Below are positions 8,146 to 16,595 of a stretch of DNA of 64,000 bases, one piece after another. The position numbers and the translations under genes were made by a program. The first letter of the stretch is position 1, and every line of letters starts with the position of its first letter. Below the pieces are notes generated by a model. That model worked only from the letters and a program-made list of their open reading frames with translations, was not told where the DNA came from and did not search any database. Source of the DNA: Micromonospora coriariae (GTDB lineage Bacteria; Actinomycetota; Actinomycetes; Mycobacteriales; Micromonosporaceae); NCBI RefSeq assembly GCF_900091455.1, contig NZ_LT607412.1, positions 6,200,001-6,264,000 on the forward strand. The letters are read 5' to 3'.

Positions 8146-9072
8146 TCAGGTGGCGGCCAGCACCTCGGACAGCATCGCCGGGACCAGGCCCCGCTCTCGG
8201 AGCCCGGCCAGGATGTACGGCAGCGCCTCGTCGGTCATCGCGGCGTTCGCCTCGGTCACATGCATGATCACGACCGACCCGGGGCGTACGTTGTCCAGCA
8301 CCGCCCGCACGATCGGCTGCCAGGCGGTGGCGAAGGGATCACCGCTGACCACGTCCCCGTCGACCACCGTCACACCGAGCGGCGCGAGCGCGGCCAGCGC
8401 CGCCGCGTCATGGCAGAGCCCCGGGAAACGGAAGTACCGGGTCTGCCGCCCCCCGTACGGCTCGATCGCCCGGAAGGTCCTCGCCACGTCGTCGGTCATC
8501 GCGTTCGCCCGCACCCGGGGCAGGTCATAACAGTCGCCGGTGAACGCCGCGTGCCCGTACGTGTGGTTGGCCAACTCGAAGCGCGGATTGTCGGCGAGCC
8601 GCCGGGTGAGTTCCGGATACCGCTCGACCCATTTTCCGGTCAGGAAGAAGGTGGCCGGCACCTGCTCCCGCTCCAACAGGTCGACGATGCGCAGGTTGGC
8701 GTAGGACTTCACCCGACCGGCGCGCAGGTTCTGCAGCATCCCGTCGGTCATGTCCGCGTCGAACGTCAACGCCACCCGGTTCCCGGTACGCGGCCCGTGA
8801 TCCACCACCGGCGGCCGGGTCCCCACCCGCGTCGTCCCGGGAACGCTGGCCGCCGGCACGCTCGGCATCGAAGTGGCGGGACCCGACGGCTCCGTGGCAC
8901 CGGTGGGACCGGCTGGCGCGGCCGGTCCGGCTGTCGCGGCGACCGCCGGCGACACGCGCGGCGCCGGCGTCGAGGAGAGCGCGACGGCGGACGCGGCGAC
9001 GCCTATCGCGGCCGCCGCGACCAGCACACCGAGCAGCGAACGCGGCCGTGGTCGGATCACGCCGGTGATCAT
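8146..9072 (-). CDS. Polysaccharide deacetylase (NodB-type), membrane-anchored or secreted
   Basis: The 308-residue product has an N-terminal hydrophobic segment (about 13-32), a Pro/Ala/Thr-rich linker, and a carbohydrate esterase 4 domain from about residue 95. The catalytic and metal-binding aspartates are seen in TFDAD (D105, D107), and the metal histidines in NHTYGH (H170, H174). Such enzymes remove N-acetyl groups from peptidoglycan or chitin-like polymers outside the membrane. The start at ATG 9072 has only a weak ribosome site. The gene is divergent from the FAD monooxygenase, and the triple operator at 9143-9213 lies upstream of both. Part of its coding sequence (8346-8373) recurs exactly at 10776-10803. 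Confidence 0.88.
   Translation of the reverse strand: MITGVIRPRPRSLLGVLVAAAAIGVAASAVALSSTPAPRVSPAVAATAGPAAPAGPTGATEPSGPATSMPSVPAASVPGTTRVGTRPPVVDHGPRTGNRVALTFDADMTDGMLQNLRAGRVKSYANLRIVDLLEREQVPATFFLTGKWVERYPELTRRLADNPRFELANHTYGHAAFTGDCYDLPRVRANAMTDDVARTFRAIEPYGGRQTRYFRFPGLCHDAAALAALAPLGVTVVDGDVVSGDPFATAWQPIVRAVLDNVRPGSVVIMHVTEANAAMTDEALPYILAGLRERGLVPAMLSEVLAAT
8346..8373. repeat. 28-bp exact direct repeat, copy 1 (inside deacetylase gene)
   Basis: The segment beginning TGACCACGTCCCCG is identical over 28 bp to 10776-10803, with three further matching bases after one mismatch. This copy encodes part of VTVVDGDVVSG in the deacetylase on the minus strand. Confidence 0.85.
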
Positions 9073-9142
9073 TCCAGACGCGAGGACGGCTCACTGTCCC
9101 CTGCCGAGTGGCCGGGACCGGCGGTCCGGCGAGCATCGAGGC

Positions 9143-9213
9143 TGTCAGCCTGGGTTGACACCGCCGGGGTTGTCAACCCAAACTGACACCCTCCGTGTCA
9201 ACCCAAGCTGACA
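9143..9213. promoter_or_regulatory. Three 18-bp operator copies, consensus TGTCAACCCAAGCTGACA
   Basis: Copies lie at 9143-9160 (reverse orientation, TGTCAACCCAGGCTGACA on the minus strand), 9171-9188 (TGTCAACCCAAACTGACA) and 9196-9213 (TGTCAACCCAAGCTGACA). Each has TGTCA/TGACA dyad ends with 8 bp between. Centres are 28 and 25 bp apart. The last copy ends 23 bp before the monooxygenase ATG. This is the pattern of a repressor or activator bound cooperatively; the regulator gene is not evident next to it. Confidence 0.8.
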
Positions 9214-9236
9214 CGACGAGCAGAGAGGACACCCCC

Positions 9237-10778
9237 ATGACCAGCGGCGTCGTCATCGTCGGCGCCGGCCCCGCCGGCCTGCTCCTGGCCGCCGAACTGC
9301 AACTCGCCGGCGTACCCACCACCGTGCTCGACCAGCGCGCCGAACCAGACACCACACCCCGCGCCAACGGCCTCGTCGGACGCATCATCCAGGCCCTGCA
9401 CCTGCGCGGCCTGCACGAACCACTCGCCGGCCAGCCCGACACACCCCGACCCACACCGTGGTACCAGTTCGGCGGTCTCCCCCTCGACCTGACCACCCTG
9501 CCCGACAACCCGCTCTACACCCTGCCCGTGCCACAGCACCGCATCGAACAGGTCCTGCACGACAGGGCCAGCGCACTCGGCGCCGACATCCGCCGCGACC
9601 ACCGACTGACCGCACTCCACCAGACCCACGACCGGGTCACCCTGCACGTACACACCCCCACCGGCGAACACCAACTGACCACCCGCTGGCTGATCGGCGC
9701 CGACGGCGCCCACAGCACCGTCCGCCGCGAAACCGGCATCCCCTTCCCCGGCCACACCGACCACCGCTTCGTCTCCCACATCGGCCACGCCCACCTGCCC
9801 GCCGACCGCCTCAACCCCGACGGCACCCTCACCCTCCCCGACGGCGGACGCGCCCACCCCTTCACCCACCACCGACTCCCCGACGGAGTGCTCACCTTCG
9901 CCCGGCTACCCGGCGCCGCCACCGACGCCCACCTGATCGCCACCATGGAGTGGACCAGCCACCACAACGACCACCACAACCCACCCACCCAGGACGACCT
10001 GCAACACGCCGTCGACCGGGTCCTCGGCGGACACCTCCCGCTGCGCCCACCCGGCACCCCGACCCCGCCGACCCGCCGCCTCACCGGCGTCAACCTCCGC
10101 CAGGCCACCACCTACCGCCACGGACGCGTCCTGCTCCTCGGCGACGCCGCCCACGTCTACCCGGCCGTCGGCGGCCCCGGACTCAACCTCGGCCTCAACG
10201 ACGCGCTCAACCTCGGCTGGAAACTCGCCGCCCAGGTACACGACACCGCCGCACCCGACCTGCTCGACAGCTACCAGGCCGAACGGGCACCCGTCGCCCG
10301 GCGCGTCGCCCTGCAGACCCGCGCCCAACTCGCCCTGCTCGCCCCCGGCGACGACGTCACCGCACTCCGCGACCTGCTCACCGACCTGCTCGACAGCGAC
10401 CGCACCCGCCGCGACGTGGCGGCCCTGCTCGCCGGCGCCGACCACCCGTACGACATGGGCAGCACACACCCCCACCCGCTCACCGGCGCCTGGCTGCCCG
10501 ACCTGCTCCCCCGCCTCACCGACGGCGCGGACGCCGTCCGCGACGCCCTGCGGCGTGCCCGCGGCGTCCTGATCGACCTGACCAGCGGCGGCGTACCCCT
10601 GCCGCCCGCATGGCAGGACCGGCTCGACGTCGTGCCCGCCCGCGGCCACCTCGACGCGCGGGCCCTCCTCGTCCGCCCCGACGGCTACCTGGCCTGGGCC
10701 GGCGCCACGACCGGCGACCTCACCGAGGCGCTGCGCCGATGGTTCGGCCCCGAGGAGGCGGCGGCGATCACCCCGTGA
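9237..10778 (+). CDS. Class A FAD-dependent aromatic monooxygenase (rifampicin-monooxygenase-like)
   Basis: The 513-residue product has the N-terminal dinucleotide motif VIVGAGPAGLLLAAEL, the mid-protein DG strand (IGADGAHSTVR), the second FAD motif LLLGDAAHVYPAVGGPGLNLGLND, and a thioredoxin-like C-terminal domain ending DARALLVRPDGYLAWAG...RRWFG. This architecture is shared by polyketide hydroxylases, pentachlorophenol monooxygenases and rifampicin monooxygenases; the last resemble it in length and in the C-terminus. ATG 9237 follows GAGAGG at 9223-9228; an in-frame GTG at 9195 lies inside the operators and is unlikely. The stop codon forms the first three bases of a 28-bp repeat also found at 8346-8373. 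The substrate is unknown; drug inactivation or tailoring of a natural product both fit. Confidence 0.88.
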   Translation: MTSGVVIVGAGPAGLLLAAELQLAGVPTTVLDQRAEPDTTPRANGLVGRIIQALHLRGLHEPLAGQPDTPRPTPWYQFGGLPLDLTTLPDNPLYTLPVPQHRIEQVLHDRASALGADIRRDHRLTALHQTHDRVTLHVHTPTGEHQLTTRWLIGADGAHSTVRRETGIPFPGHTDHRFVSHIGHAHLPADRLNPDGTLTLPDGGRAHPFTHHRLPDGVLTFARLPGAATDAHLIATMEWTSHHNDHHNPPTQDDLQHAVDRVLGGHLPLRPPGTPTPPTRRLTGVNLRQATTYRHGRVLLLGDAAHVYPAVGGPGLNLGLNDALNLGWKLAAQVHDTAAPDLLDSYQAERAPVARRVALQTRAQLALLAPGDDVTALRDLLTDLLDSDRTRRDVAALLAGADHPYDMGSTHPHPLTGAWLPDLLPRLTDGADAVRDALRRARGVLIDLTSGGVPLPPAWQDRLDVVPARGHLDARALLVRPDGYLAWAGATTGDLTEALRRWFGPEEAAAITP

Positions 10779-10803
10779 CCACGTCCCCGTCGACCACCGT
10801 CAC
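10776..10803. repeat. 28-bp exact direct repeat, copy 2 (starts at monooxygenase stop)
   Basis: The partner of 8346-8373 lies in the same orientation 2430 bp away. It begins exactly at the TGA of the monooxygenase gene and continues into the spacer before the AraC gene, where it has no coding role. Confidence 0.85.
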
Positions 10804-10901
10804 GCCGTTTCAACGCGGCCCGCTCTCATGAAACTGGCGAGTCCTTGCACGATCCTGCTGCTGACCAGCGGTCGCCGCGGGTCTCGTGCTGCACTCGGGG
10901 C

Positions 10902-11807
10902 ATGCTCCTGGACGAGCTCCGCGACCTGTTGGAACGGCACGTGCGCCCCGACCTGGCCACCGCGATCGAGGGCGTGCGGGTCTGCCGGATCGACCACAAC
11001 GCCTCCCCGGTCTCCTCGATGTCCGGCAAGGTGCTGGCGGTCATCGCCCGGGGCGGCAAGCGTCTCGCCCTCGGCGACCAGGTCTACGAGTACGGCCCCG
11101 GTCAGTACCTCGTCGCCTCGATCGACCTCCCGGTGACGGGTCACGTCATCGACGCCGCCCCTGGCCACCCCGCGCTCGGCTTCGGGATGACCCTGGACCC
11201 CGCCACCATCGCGGAGCTGCTGCTGGAGGCCGGGCCGGGCGATCTGCCGCGTTTTCCCGGCACCGCGCGGCCCGCAATCGCGGTCAGTGACGCCCCGGCC
11301 GAGCTGCTCGACGCCATCGTGCGGCTGCTGCGCCTGCTCGACCATCCACAGGACCGCAGGGCACTGGCCCCTCTGTTCAAGCGCGAGATCCTGTGGCGGT
11401 TGATGACCGGCGAACAGGGTGATGCCGTCCGACAGATCGGCCTCGCGGACAGCAGCCTGAGCCACATCGCCCGGGCGGTCCAGTGGATCCGGGAAAACTA
11501 CACACGGCCCTTCCGCGTCGACGAGGTGGCACAGCTTTCCGCGATGAGCGTCTCCGCGTTCCACCGGAACTTTCAGGCCGTGACGGCGATGAGCCCCATC
11601 CAGTTCCAGAAGCACATCCGCCTGCAGACCGCGAGACTGCTGCTGGCGAACAGCCCCAACGACATCACCCGCGTCGCCCATCGCGTCGGATACGACAGCC
11701 CGTCCCAATTCAGCCGCGAGTACCGACGACTGTTCGGTGCACCGCCCAGCATCGACGCGCTGCGCATACGTGCCGGAGCCGGCAGCACCGGCGCCGCCCT
11801 CCCGTGA
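10902..11807 (+). CDS. AraC-family transcriptional regulator
   Basis: The 301-residue product has the AraC N-terminal ligand domain (about 1-180, DHNASPVSSMSGKVLAVI and QYLVASIDLPVTG) and two helix-turn-helix units at the C-terminus (about 200-300: VDEVAQLSAMSVSAFHRNF and ITRVAHRVGYDSPSQFSREY). ATG 10902 starts MLLDELRDLLERHV, the usual beginning of this subfamily; an earlier in-frame ATG at 10845 adds an unlikely 19 residues. Regulators of this subgroup commonly sit beside aldo/keto reductases or dehydrogenases that they control, and here an F420-type protein and an aldo/keto reductase follow on the same strand. Confidence 0.88.
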   Translation: MLLDELRDLLERHVRPDLATAIEGVRVCRIDHNASPVSSMSGKVLAVIARGGKRLALGDQVYEYGPGQYLVASIDLPVTGHVIDAAPGHPALGFGMTLDPATIAELLLEAGPGDLPRFPGTARPAIAVSDAPAELLDAIVRLLRLLDHPQDRRALAPLFKREILWRLMTGEQGDAVRQIGLADSSLSHIARAVQWIRENYTRPFRVDEVAQLSAMSVSAFHRNFQAVTAMSPIQFQKHIRLQTARLLLANSPNDITRVAHRVGYDSPSQFSREYRRLFGAPPSIDALRIRAGAGSTGAALP

Positions 11808-11915
11808 CTTCGGCGAAGAGGATCGTGCAACCACACGAGACGATTTCGCTAGTTCCGCCTCTCCGGCGCTGCTTTCATGGACTCATCCGAACAAAAAGCA
11901 GGAAAGGCCGGTGAA

Positions 11916-12359
11916 ATGGACGACGCCATCGCACGAGCCCTCGCCATCGGACCGGACTCCTCCGCGGCCGCGCGCACCATCGACATCACCACACTGGGCG
12001 CACGCACCGGCGTCCCGCGCCGGATCGAGATCTGGTTCCACCGCGTCGACGGTCGCTGGTACCTGACCGGCATGCCCGGACCCCGCAGTTGGTACGCGAA
12101 CGTTCGCGCCCACCCACGGTTCACGGTCCATCTCAAGCACGGGGTAACGGGCGACCTGCCCGCGACCGCGTTGCCGGTCGACGATCCGACACGACGGCGG
12201 GTGATCACCGCGGTCCTCGACCTGCAGAACCGACCCGAGATCGCAGCTCGGGTCAGCCGGCGCCAGACCTTCGACGACTGGTTCGCGGGCAGCCCGCTCG
12301 TCGAAATCGTCTTCGACGACGAGGAACTGCGCACCGCTTCCTCGACGCACTCCGAATAG
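11916..12359 (+). CDS. DUF385-type nitroreductase-family deazaflavin-dependent protein
   Basis: The 147-residue product has the split beta-barrel signature of F420-binding DUF385/Ddn-like proteins: DITTLGARTGVPRRIEIWFHRVDG, then YLTGMPGPRSWYANVRAHP, and DWFAGSPLVEIVF near the end. Relatives reduce or bind substrates with F420H2, although many are uncharacterised. ATG 11916 follows GGAAAGG at 11901-11907 with 8-nt spacing; an in-frame ATG at 11877 would add 13 residues but has no ribosome site. The gene lies between an AraC regulator and an aldo/keto reductase on the same strand, so it may be part of a small inducible redox unit. The substrate is unknown. Confidence 0.83.
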   Translation: MDDAIARALAIGPDSSAAARTIDITTLGARTGVPRRIEIWFHRVDGRWYLTGMPGPRSWYANVRAHPRFTVHLKHGVTGDLPATALPVDDPTRRRVITAVLDLQNRPEIAARVSRRQTFDDWFAGSPLVEIVFDDEELRTASSTHSE

Positions 12360-12432
12360 CCCACACGCAGGAACGGTCACGCGTGTCGTCCATCGCCACG
12401 GGACCGACCAATCACCACCCCGAAGGACAACA

Positions 12433-13461
12433 GTGAAATACCGCAACCTGGGCCGGACCGGAATCGAAGTCAGCCCGTACTGCCTGGGCGCCATGATGTT
12501 CGGCGCCATGGGAAACCCCGATCACGACGACTCCATCCGCATCATCCACAAAGCACTCGACGCGGGAATCAACTTCGTCGACACCGCCGACGTGTACTCC
12601 GCCGGCGAATCCGAGGTGATCCTCGGCAAGGCGCTCAAGGGCCGCCGCGACAACGTCGTACTCGCCAGCAAGCTGCACTATCCGATGGGCGACGACCCGA
12701 ACCACCGCGGAAACTCACGCCGCTGGATCACCACGGCGGTCGAGAACTCCCTGCGCCGCCTACAGACCGACCACCTCGACCTCTACCAGGTCCACCGCCC
12801 CGACCCGTCGGTCGACCTGGAGGAGACGCTGTCCGCCCTGTCCGACCTGATCCACAGCGGCAAGGTACGCGCGGTCGGCGCGTCGTCGTTCCCCGCCTCG
12901 GAGATCGTCGAAGCGCAGTGGGTCGCCGAGCGACGCGGCCTCGAACGTTTCCGCACCGAACAACCGCCGTATTCGATCATCAATCGGAGCATCGAACGCG
13001 AGGTGCTACCGGTCTGTCAGCGCTACGGGATGGGCACGCTGGTGTGGAGTCCGCTGGGCCAGGGCCTGCTCACCGGTCGATACCGCAAGGGCCAGGAGTT
13101 CGACGGCCACCGGTCGGGTCACACCCCGCAGCACTTCGCCGACGAGCGCAAGCTCGACGTCGTGGAGCAGCTCATCCCGCTCGCCGAGCAGGCCGGCCTG
13201 CCGATGACCCACCTCGCGATGGCGTTCGCGATCGCGCATCCGGGCGTCACCTCGGCGATCATCGGGCCGCGCACCATGGCACAGCTCGACGACCTGCTGG
13301 CCGGGGTCGACGTCACGCTGACCGACGACATCCTCGACCGGATCGACGAGATCGCCCCGCCCGGCACCGACGCCGGCCCCAACGACGTGGCCTACGTACC
13401 GCCGGCCATCTCGAGCGTGGGCCTGCGCCGCCGAACGCTCCCGGAGCGTTCCGCCGCCTGA
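12433..13461 (+). CDS. Aldo/keto reductase
   Basis: The 342-residue NADPH-dependent oxidoreductase has the (beta/alpha)8 family pattern, with the tetrad D50, Y55 (FVDTADVYSAGESE), K80 (LASK) and H121 (YQVHRPD). The C-terminal cofactor region AFAIAHPGVTSAIIGPRTM is also clear. The start is GTG 12433, 5 nt after GAAGGA. The gene is 73 bp after the DUF385 gene and probably in the same transcript, downstream of the AraC regulator. Sequence style (MKYRNLGRTGIEVSPYCLG) is that of the YajO/Tas-like soluble reductases. The carbonyl substrate is unknown. Confidence 0.92.
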   Translation: MKYRNLGRTGIEVSPYCLGAMMFGAMGNPDHDDSIRIIHKALDAGINFVDTADVYSAGESEVILGKALKGRRDNVVLASKLHYPMGDDPNHRGNSRRWITTAVENSLRRLQTDHLDLYQVHRPDPSVDLEETLSALSDLIHSGKVRAVGASSFPASEIVEAQWVAERRGLERFRTEQPPYSIINRSIEREVLPVCQRYGMGTLVWSPLGQGLLTGRYRKGQEFDGHRSGHTPQHFADERKLDVVEQLIPLAEQAGLPMTHLAMAFAIAHPGVTSAIIGPRTMAQLDDLLAGVDVTLTDDILDRIDEIAPPGTDAGPNDVAYVPPAISSVGLRRRTLPERSAA

Positions 13462-13500
13462 ACGCCGACCGCTGACGGCGCTGAGGAGAGTCGCGTCGCG

Positions 13501-13842
13501 CTAGGCAGAAGCGCCCCGCGGCGCGTACATGATGACGGCGACGCCGAGCAGGCAGAGCGCCGCCCCGGTCAGGTCCCACCGGTCCGGGCGGAAGCCGTCC
13601 ACGAGCATCGCCCAGGCCAGTGAGCCCGCCACGAACACCCCGCCGTACGCCGCGAGAATCCTGCCGAAGTGCGCGTCCGGCTGGAACGTGGCGACAAAGC
13701 CGTAGCAACCCAGCGCGATCACCCCCGCGGCGATCCACCACAGGCCACGCTGCTCGCGCCAGCCCTGCCACACCAACCAGGCGCCGCCGATCTCGGCCAG
13801 CGCGGCCAGCGCGAACAACACCAGGGAGCGGAGCACCGTCAC
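13501..13842 (-). CDS. YnfA/UPF0060 small membrane protein
   Basis: The 113-residue product has four predicted membrane helices and the hallmark segments [29 protein letters not shown] and [23 protein letters not shown]. The UPF0060 family is related in fold to small multidrug resistance transporters, and YnfA homologues have been linked to drug efflux. It starts at GTG 13842 and is convergent with the aldo/keto reductase gene, 39 bp away. It is a monocistronic gene downstream of the CsbD terminator. Family assignment is secure; the function is not. Confidence 0.9.
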   Translation of the reverse strand: MTVLRSLVLFALAALAEIGGAWLVWQGWREQRGLWWIAAGVIALGCYGFVATFQPDAHFGRILAAYGGVFVAGSLAWAMLVDGFRPDRWDLTGAALCLLGVAVIMYAPRGASA

Positions 13843-13869
13843 CCTGCGACCCTAGCCGCAGGCACACGA

Positions 13870-13903
13870 CGGGTCCCCGGGCGTACCGCCGCCCGGGGAC
13901 CCG
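13870..13903 (-). terminator. Terminator after csbD-like gene
   Basis: A perfect 13-bp stem (CGGGTCCCCGGGC with its complement, 8-nt loop) lies 13 nt beyond the csbD-like stop and before the YnfA gene. Confidence 0.75.
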
Positions 13904-13916
13904 TGGATCACTCAGG

Positions 13917-14111
13917 TCACTTCGTGAAGGAGTCCTTCACGTTGCGACCGGCTTCCTTCATGTTCTGACCGGCCTGCTTGGCGCGCGCGTCGCTCTGCTG
14001 GCTGGCGCCCTCGCCCCGCATCTGCTCGTTGTCGGTCTTGTCGCCGATCCGCTCCTTCGCGGCACCGGCCATCTGCTCGACCTTGTTTCGTGCCTTGTCG
14101 GTGAAGCTCAT
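13917..14111 (-). CDS. CsbD-family stress protein
   Basis: The 64-residue hydrophilic product reads MSFTDKARNKVEQM, then GAAKERIGDKTDNEQMRGEG, with Lys/Gln/Ala-rich repeats, as in CsbD-like proteins that accumulate under general stress. The ATG at 14111 has a strong GGAGGAGG ribosome site 4 nt upstream; the open frame continues upstream without such a site. It is a single gene with its own terminator at 13870-13903. The molecular function of CsbD proteins is unknown. Confidence 0.88.
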   Translation of the reverse strand: MSFTDKARNKVEQMAGAAKERIGDKTDNEQMRGEGASQQSDARAKQAGQNMKEAGRNVKDSFTK

Positions 14112-14287
14112 CGTGCCTCCTCCGTCTGGCGTCTCTCCCGGCTCGCTTGCCCGGTCTCCGGGTGCTGAAACCGGTGGTGCCGGTCGGCACACCCGGTAAG
14201 GCATCCTAGGAAGATAGGTTGAGTGCGCGGGACTGCCGCATCGGCGCCCGCCGGGTGCCGCCGGGTCCGCGATGGTTAACTGGCCGC

Positions 14288-14899
14288 ATGGGAGAGCTCC
14301 TGCTGATCCGGCACGGCGAGACCACCTGGAGCGCCACTCGACGGCACACGTCGTACACCGATCTGGAGCTGACCCCCGACGGCGAGCGGCAGGCCCGCAC
14401 CCTCGCCGCGTTCCTGGCCGGCCGGCGATTCGTCACCGTGCTGGCCAGCCCCCGCTCCCGGGCACTGCGCACCGCGCAGCTGGCCGGGCTCACCGTCGAC
14501 GCCGTCGACGAGGACCTCAGCGAGTGGAACTACGGCGAGTACGAGGGACGCACCACCGTCGACATCCACGAAGACCAACCGCACTGGAACATCTGGACCG
14601 ACGGCTGCCCCGGCGGAGAGTCACCCGCGCAGGTGGGCGCCCGCCTCGACCGGGTGCTGACCCGGGTCACCCCCCTGCTCGACCGGGGCACCGTGGCGCT
14701 GGTGGGCCACGCGCACAGCCTGCGGGTGCTCGGCGCCCGCTGGATCGGCCTGCCCCCGTCCGCCGGCGGCCTGCTGCGCCTGGACACCGCCACGGTAAGC
14801 GTGCTCGGTCACGAGCACGGGCGGCAGGTCATCCTGCGGTGGAACCAGCCGGCTCCTCCGGCACCCGGGACCGCGGCCGACTCGGTGGCCCGGCACTGA
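14288..14899 (+). CDS. Histidine-phosphatase-superfamily protein (phosphoglycerate-mutase-like)
   Basis: The 203-residue cytoplasmic phosphatase carries the catalytic LIRHGET at residues 6-12 (nucleophilic histidine), the conserved arginine in SPRSRALRTAQ, the acid residue in EWNYGEYEG, and the second histidine in ALVGHAHSLRVL. ATG 14288 is used; the frame is open upstream but lacks family sequence. No clear ribosome site is seen, and the short leader TTAACTGGCCGC suggests a very short or absent 5' UTR. The 3' end overlaps the convergent Lrp gene by 71 nt. The substrate (sugar phosphate, alpha-ribazole phosphate or protein) cannot be told. Confidence 0.9.
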   Translation: MGELLLIRHGETTWSATRRHTSYTDLELTPDGERQARTLAAFLAGRRFVTVLASPRSRALRTAQLAGLTVDAVDEDLSEWNYGEYEGRTTVDIHEDQPHWNIWTDGCPGGESPAQVGARLDRVLTRVTPLLDRGTVALVGHAHSLRVLGARWIGLPPSAGGLLRLDTATVSVLGHEHGRQVILRWNQPAPPAPGTAADSVARH

Positions 14900-15335
14900 T
14901 CTTCGGCGGCCGGTTCTCGTACGGGGTGGACAGCACCACAGTGGTCCGGGTGGTCACGTTCGCCGACGTACGGATCTCCTGCAGCACCCGTTCCAGGTCG
15001 GTCGGGCTGGCAACCCGCACCAGCAGCATGTAGAAGTCCTCCCCCGCCACCGAGTAGCAGGAGTCGATCTCGGGCAGGTGGGCCAGCCGCTCCGGCGCGT
15101 CATCCGGCTGCGACGGGTCGAACGGCCGGATCGCCACGAACGCGGTCAGCGGCAGGTCCAGCGCCTCGAAGGAGACCCGGGCGGCGTATCCCTTGATCAC
15201 CCCACGCTGCTCGAGCCGGCGCACCCGCTGGTGCACGGCGGACACCGACAGCCCGACCCTGTCGGCCAGGTCGGTGTACGACAGGCGGCCGTCAGCGGTC
15301 AACGCTGCGACGATGGCGCGGTCGATCTCCTCCAC
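14829..15335 (-). CDS. Lrp/AsnC-family transcriptional regulator
   Basis: The 168-residue product has an N-terminal winged helix-turn-helix (EIDRAIVAALTADGRLSYTDLADRVGLSVSAVHQRVRRLE split over residues 2-42) and a C-terminal RAM ligand-binding domain (DSCYSVAGEDFYMLLVRV), followed by a 25-residue Pro/Arg-rich tail. GTG 15335 is chosen because family proteins begin at this point; an upstream frame adds 24 unlikely residues. The tail is encoded within the convergent overlap with the phosphatase gene. Lrp regulators sense amino acids, and a link to the kam locus 9 kb away is possible but unsupported. Confidence 0.87.
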   Translation of the reverse strand: MEEIDRAIVAALTADGRLSYTDLADRVGLSVSAVHQRVRRLEQRGVIKGYAARVSFEALDLPLTAFVAIRPFDPSQPDDAPERLAHLPEIDSCYSVAGEDFYMLLVRVASPTDLERVLQEIRTSANVTTRTTVVLSTPYENRPPKISAGPPSRPRSRVPEEPAGSTAG

Positions 15336-15452
15336 GGCGAGCAACCTACCGGGAAAAACGCCCGACGGCGACGAGGCTCCCACCGGAGGGTGTCGACGGC
15401 GGGCCACGGTGGACCCACCGCAGCCACGCCACCACGCGTCGTCGACCCGGCC

Positions 15453-16595
15453 TCAGCCCTTGGCCAGAGCCCGCGAGATGACCAGCCGCTGGATCTGGTT
15501 GGTGCCCTCCACGATCTGCAGCACCTTGGCCTCGCGCATGTACCGCTCCACCGGGTGGTCGGCCACGTAGCCGGCGCCACCGAGCACCTGCACCGCGTCG
15601 GTCGTCACCCGCATCGCCATGTCGGTGGCGAAGAGCTTCGCCTTGGCCGCCTCGATGGAGTACGGACGCCCGGCGTCGCGCAGCCGGGCCGCCGCGAGGG
15701 TCAGCGCGCGGGCGGCGGAGATCTGGGTCGCCGCGTCGGCCAGCAGAAAGCCCAGCCCCTGGAAGTCGACGATCGCCCGACCGAACTGCTGCCGCTCCCG
15801 GGCGTACCCGATCGCGTAGTCCAGCGCGGCCTGGGCCAGCCCGACCGCACAGGCCGCGATGCCCAGCCGACCCGAGTCCAGCGCGGACATCGCGATGGTG
15901 AAGCCCGCACCCTCGCCGCCGATCAGCCGGCCGGCCGGCACCCGCGCCCCGTCGAAGGCGATCTGCGCCACCGGCGAGGAGCGCAGCCCCATGGTCCGCT
16001 CGGCCGCCTGGGGGGTGATGCCGGCGGTGCCGGCGTCCGCGAGCAGGCAGGAAATGCCCTTCGGGCCGGGCCCGCCCGTACGGCAGAAGACGTTGTAGAA
16101 GTCCGCTGTCCGGGCATGGGTGATCCACGCCTTGGTGCCGGAGACGAGGTACGCGTCGCCGTCGCGGACCGCCCGGGTGCTCAGCGCCGCCGCGTCGGAG
16201 CCGCCCTGCGGCTCGGAGAGGCAGTACGCGCCGAGCAGTTCCCCGCCGAGCATGTCCGGCAGCAGCTTGCGCTGCTCGTCGCTGCCGAACGCGGCCACCG
16301 GGTAGCAGGACAGGGTGTGCACGCTGACCGCCTCGGCGACAGCGAGCCACCGGCTGGCCAGGATCTCCAGCACCTGCAGGTACACCTCGTACGGCTGTGC
16401 GGCGCCGCCGTGCTCCTCCGGGTACGGCAGGCCGAGCAGGCCGGCCCGGCCGAGGGTGCGCAGCACCTCGCGGGGGAACTCGGCGCGCTCCTCGAAGCCG
16501 GCGGCCTTCGGCGCGAGCTCGCGATCGGCGAGTTCGGTGGCGAGGTCCAGCAGGTCGTGGGCCTCGTCGGTGGGGAGGATCCGGTCGACAGTCAT
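15453..16595 (-). CDS. Acyl-CoA dehydrogenase
   Basis: The 380-residue flavoenzyme has the three ACAD regions: an N-terminal helical part, the middle beta-domain (AYCLSEPQGGSDAAAL and GTKAWITHA) and the C-terminal helical domain with YARERQQFGRAI. The catalytic glutamate is seen in QIVEGTNQIQRLVISRAL. ATG 16595 overlaps the stop of the upstream peptidase gene (ATGA); the much longer open frame upstream is the shadow of that gene. Chain specificity cannot be judged from sequence. Co-transcription with an M24 peptidase hints at amino-acid or peptide-derived acyl-CoA oxidation, but that is weak. Confidence 0.93.
   Translation of the reverse strand: MTVDRILPTDEAHDLLDLATELADRELAPKAAGFEERAEFPREVLRTLGRAGLLGLPYPEEHGGAAQPYEVYLQVLEILASRWLAVAEAVSVHTLSCYPVAAFGSDEQRKLLPDMLGGELLGAYCLSEPQGGSDAAALSTRAVRDGDAYLVSGTKAWITHARTADFYNVFCRTGGPGPKGISCLLADAGTAGITPQAAERTMGLRSSPVAQIAFDGARVPAGRLIGGEGAGFTIAMSALDSGRLGIAACAVGLAQAALDYAIGYARERQQFGRAIVDFQGLGFLLADAATQISAARALTLAAARLRDAGRPYSIEAAKAKLFATDMAMRVTTDAVQVLGGAGYVADHPVERYMREAKVLQIVEGTNQIQRLVISRALAKG

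Noticed and set aside
9195..9236. Upstream GTG start for the FAD monooxygenase
   Set aside because: It lies within the third operator and lacks a ribosome site; ATG 9237 has GAGAGG and the conserved VVIVGAGPAG start.
9458..10831. Long Pro/Arg-rich open frame overlapping the monooxygenase
   Set aside because: It is a low-complexity shadow frame of the real gene, created by GC bias; the same applies to the long frames opposite kamD, rph and the amidohydrolase.
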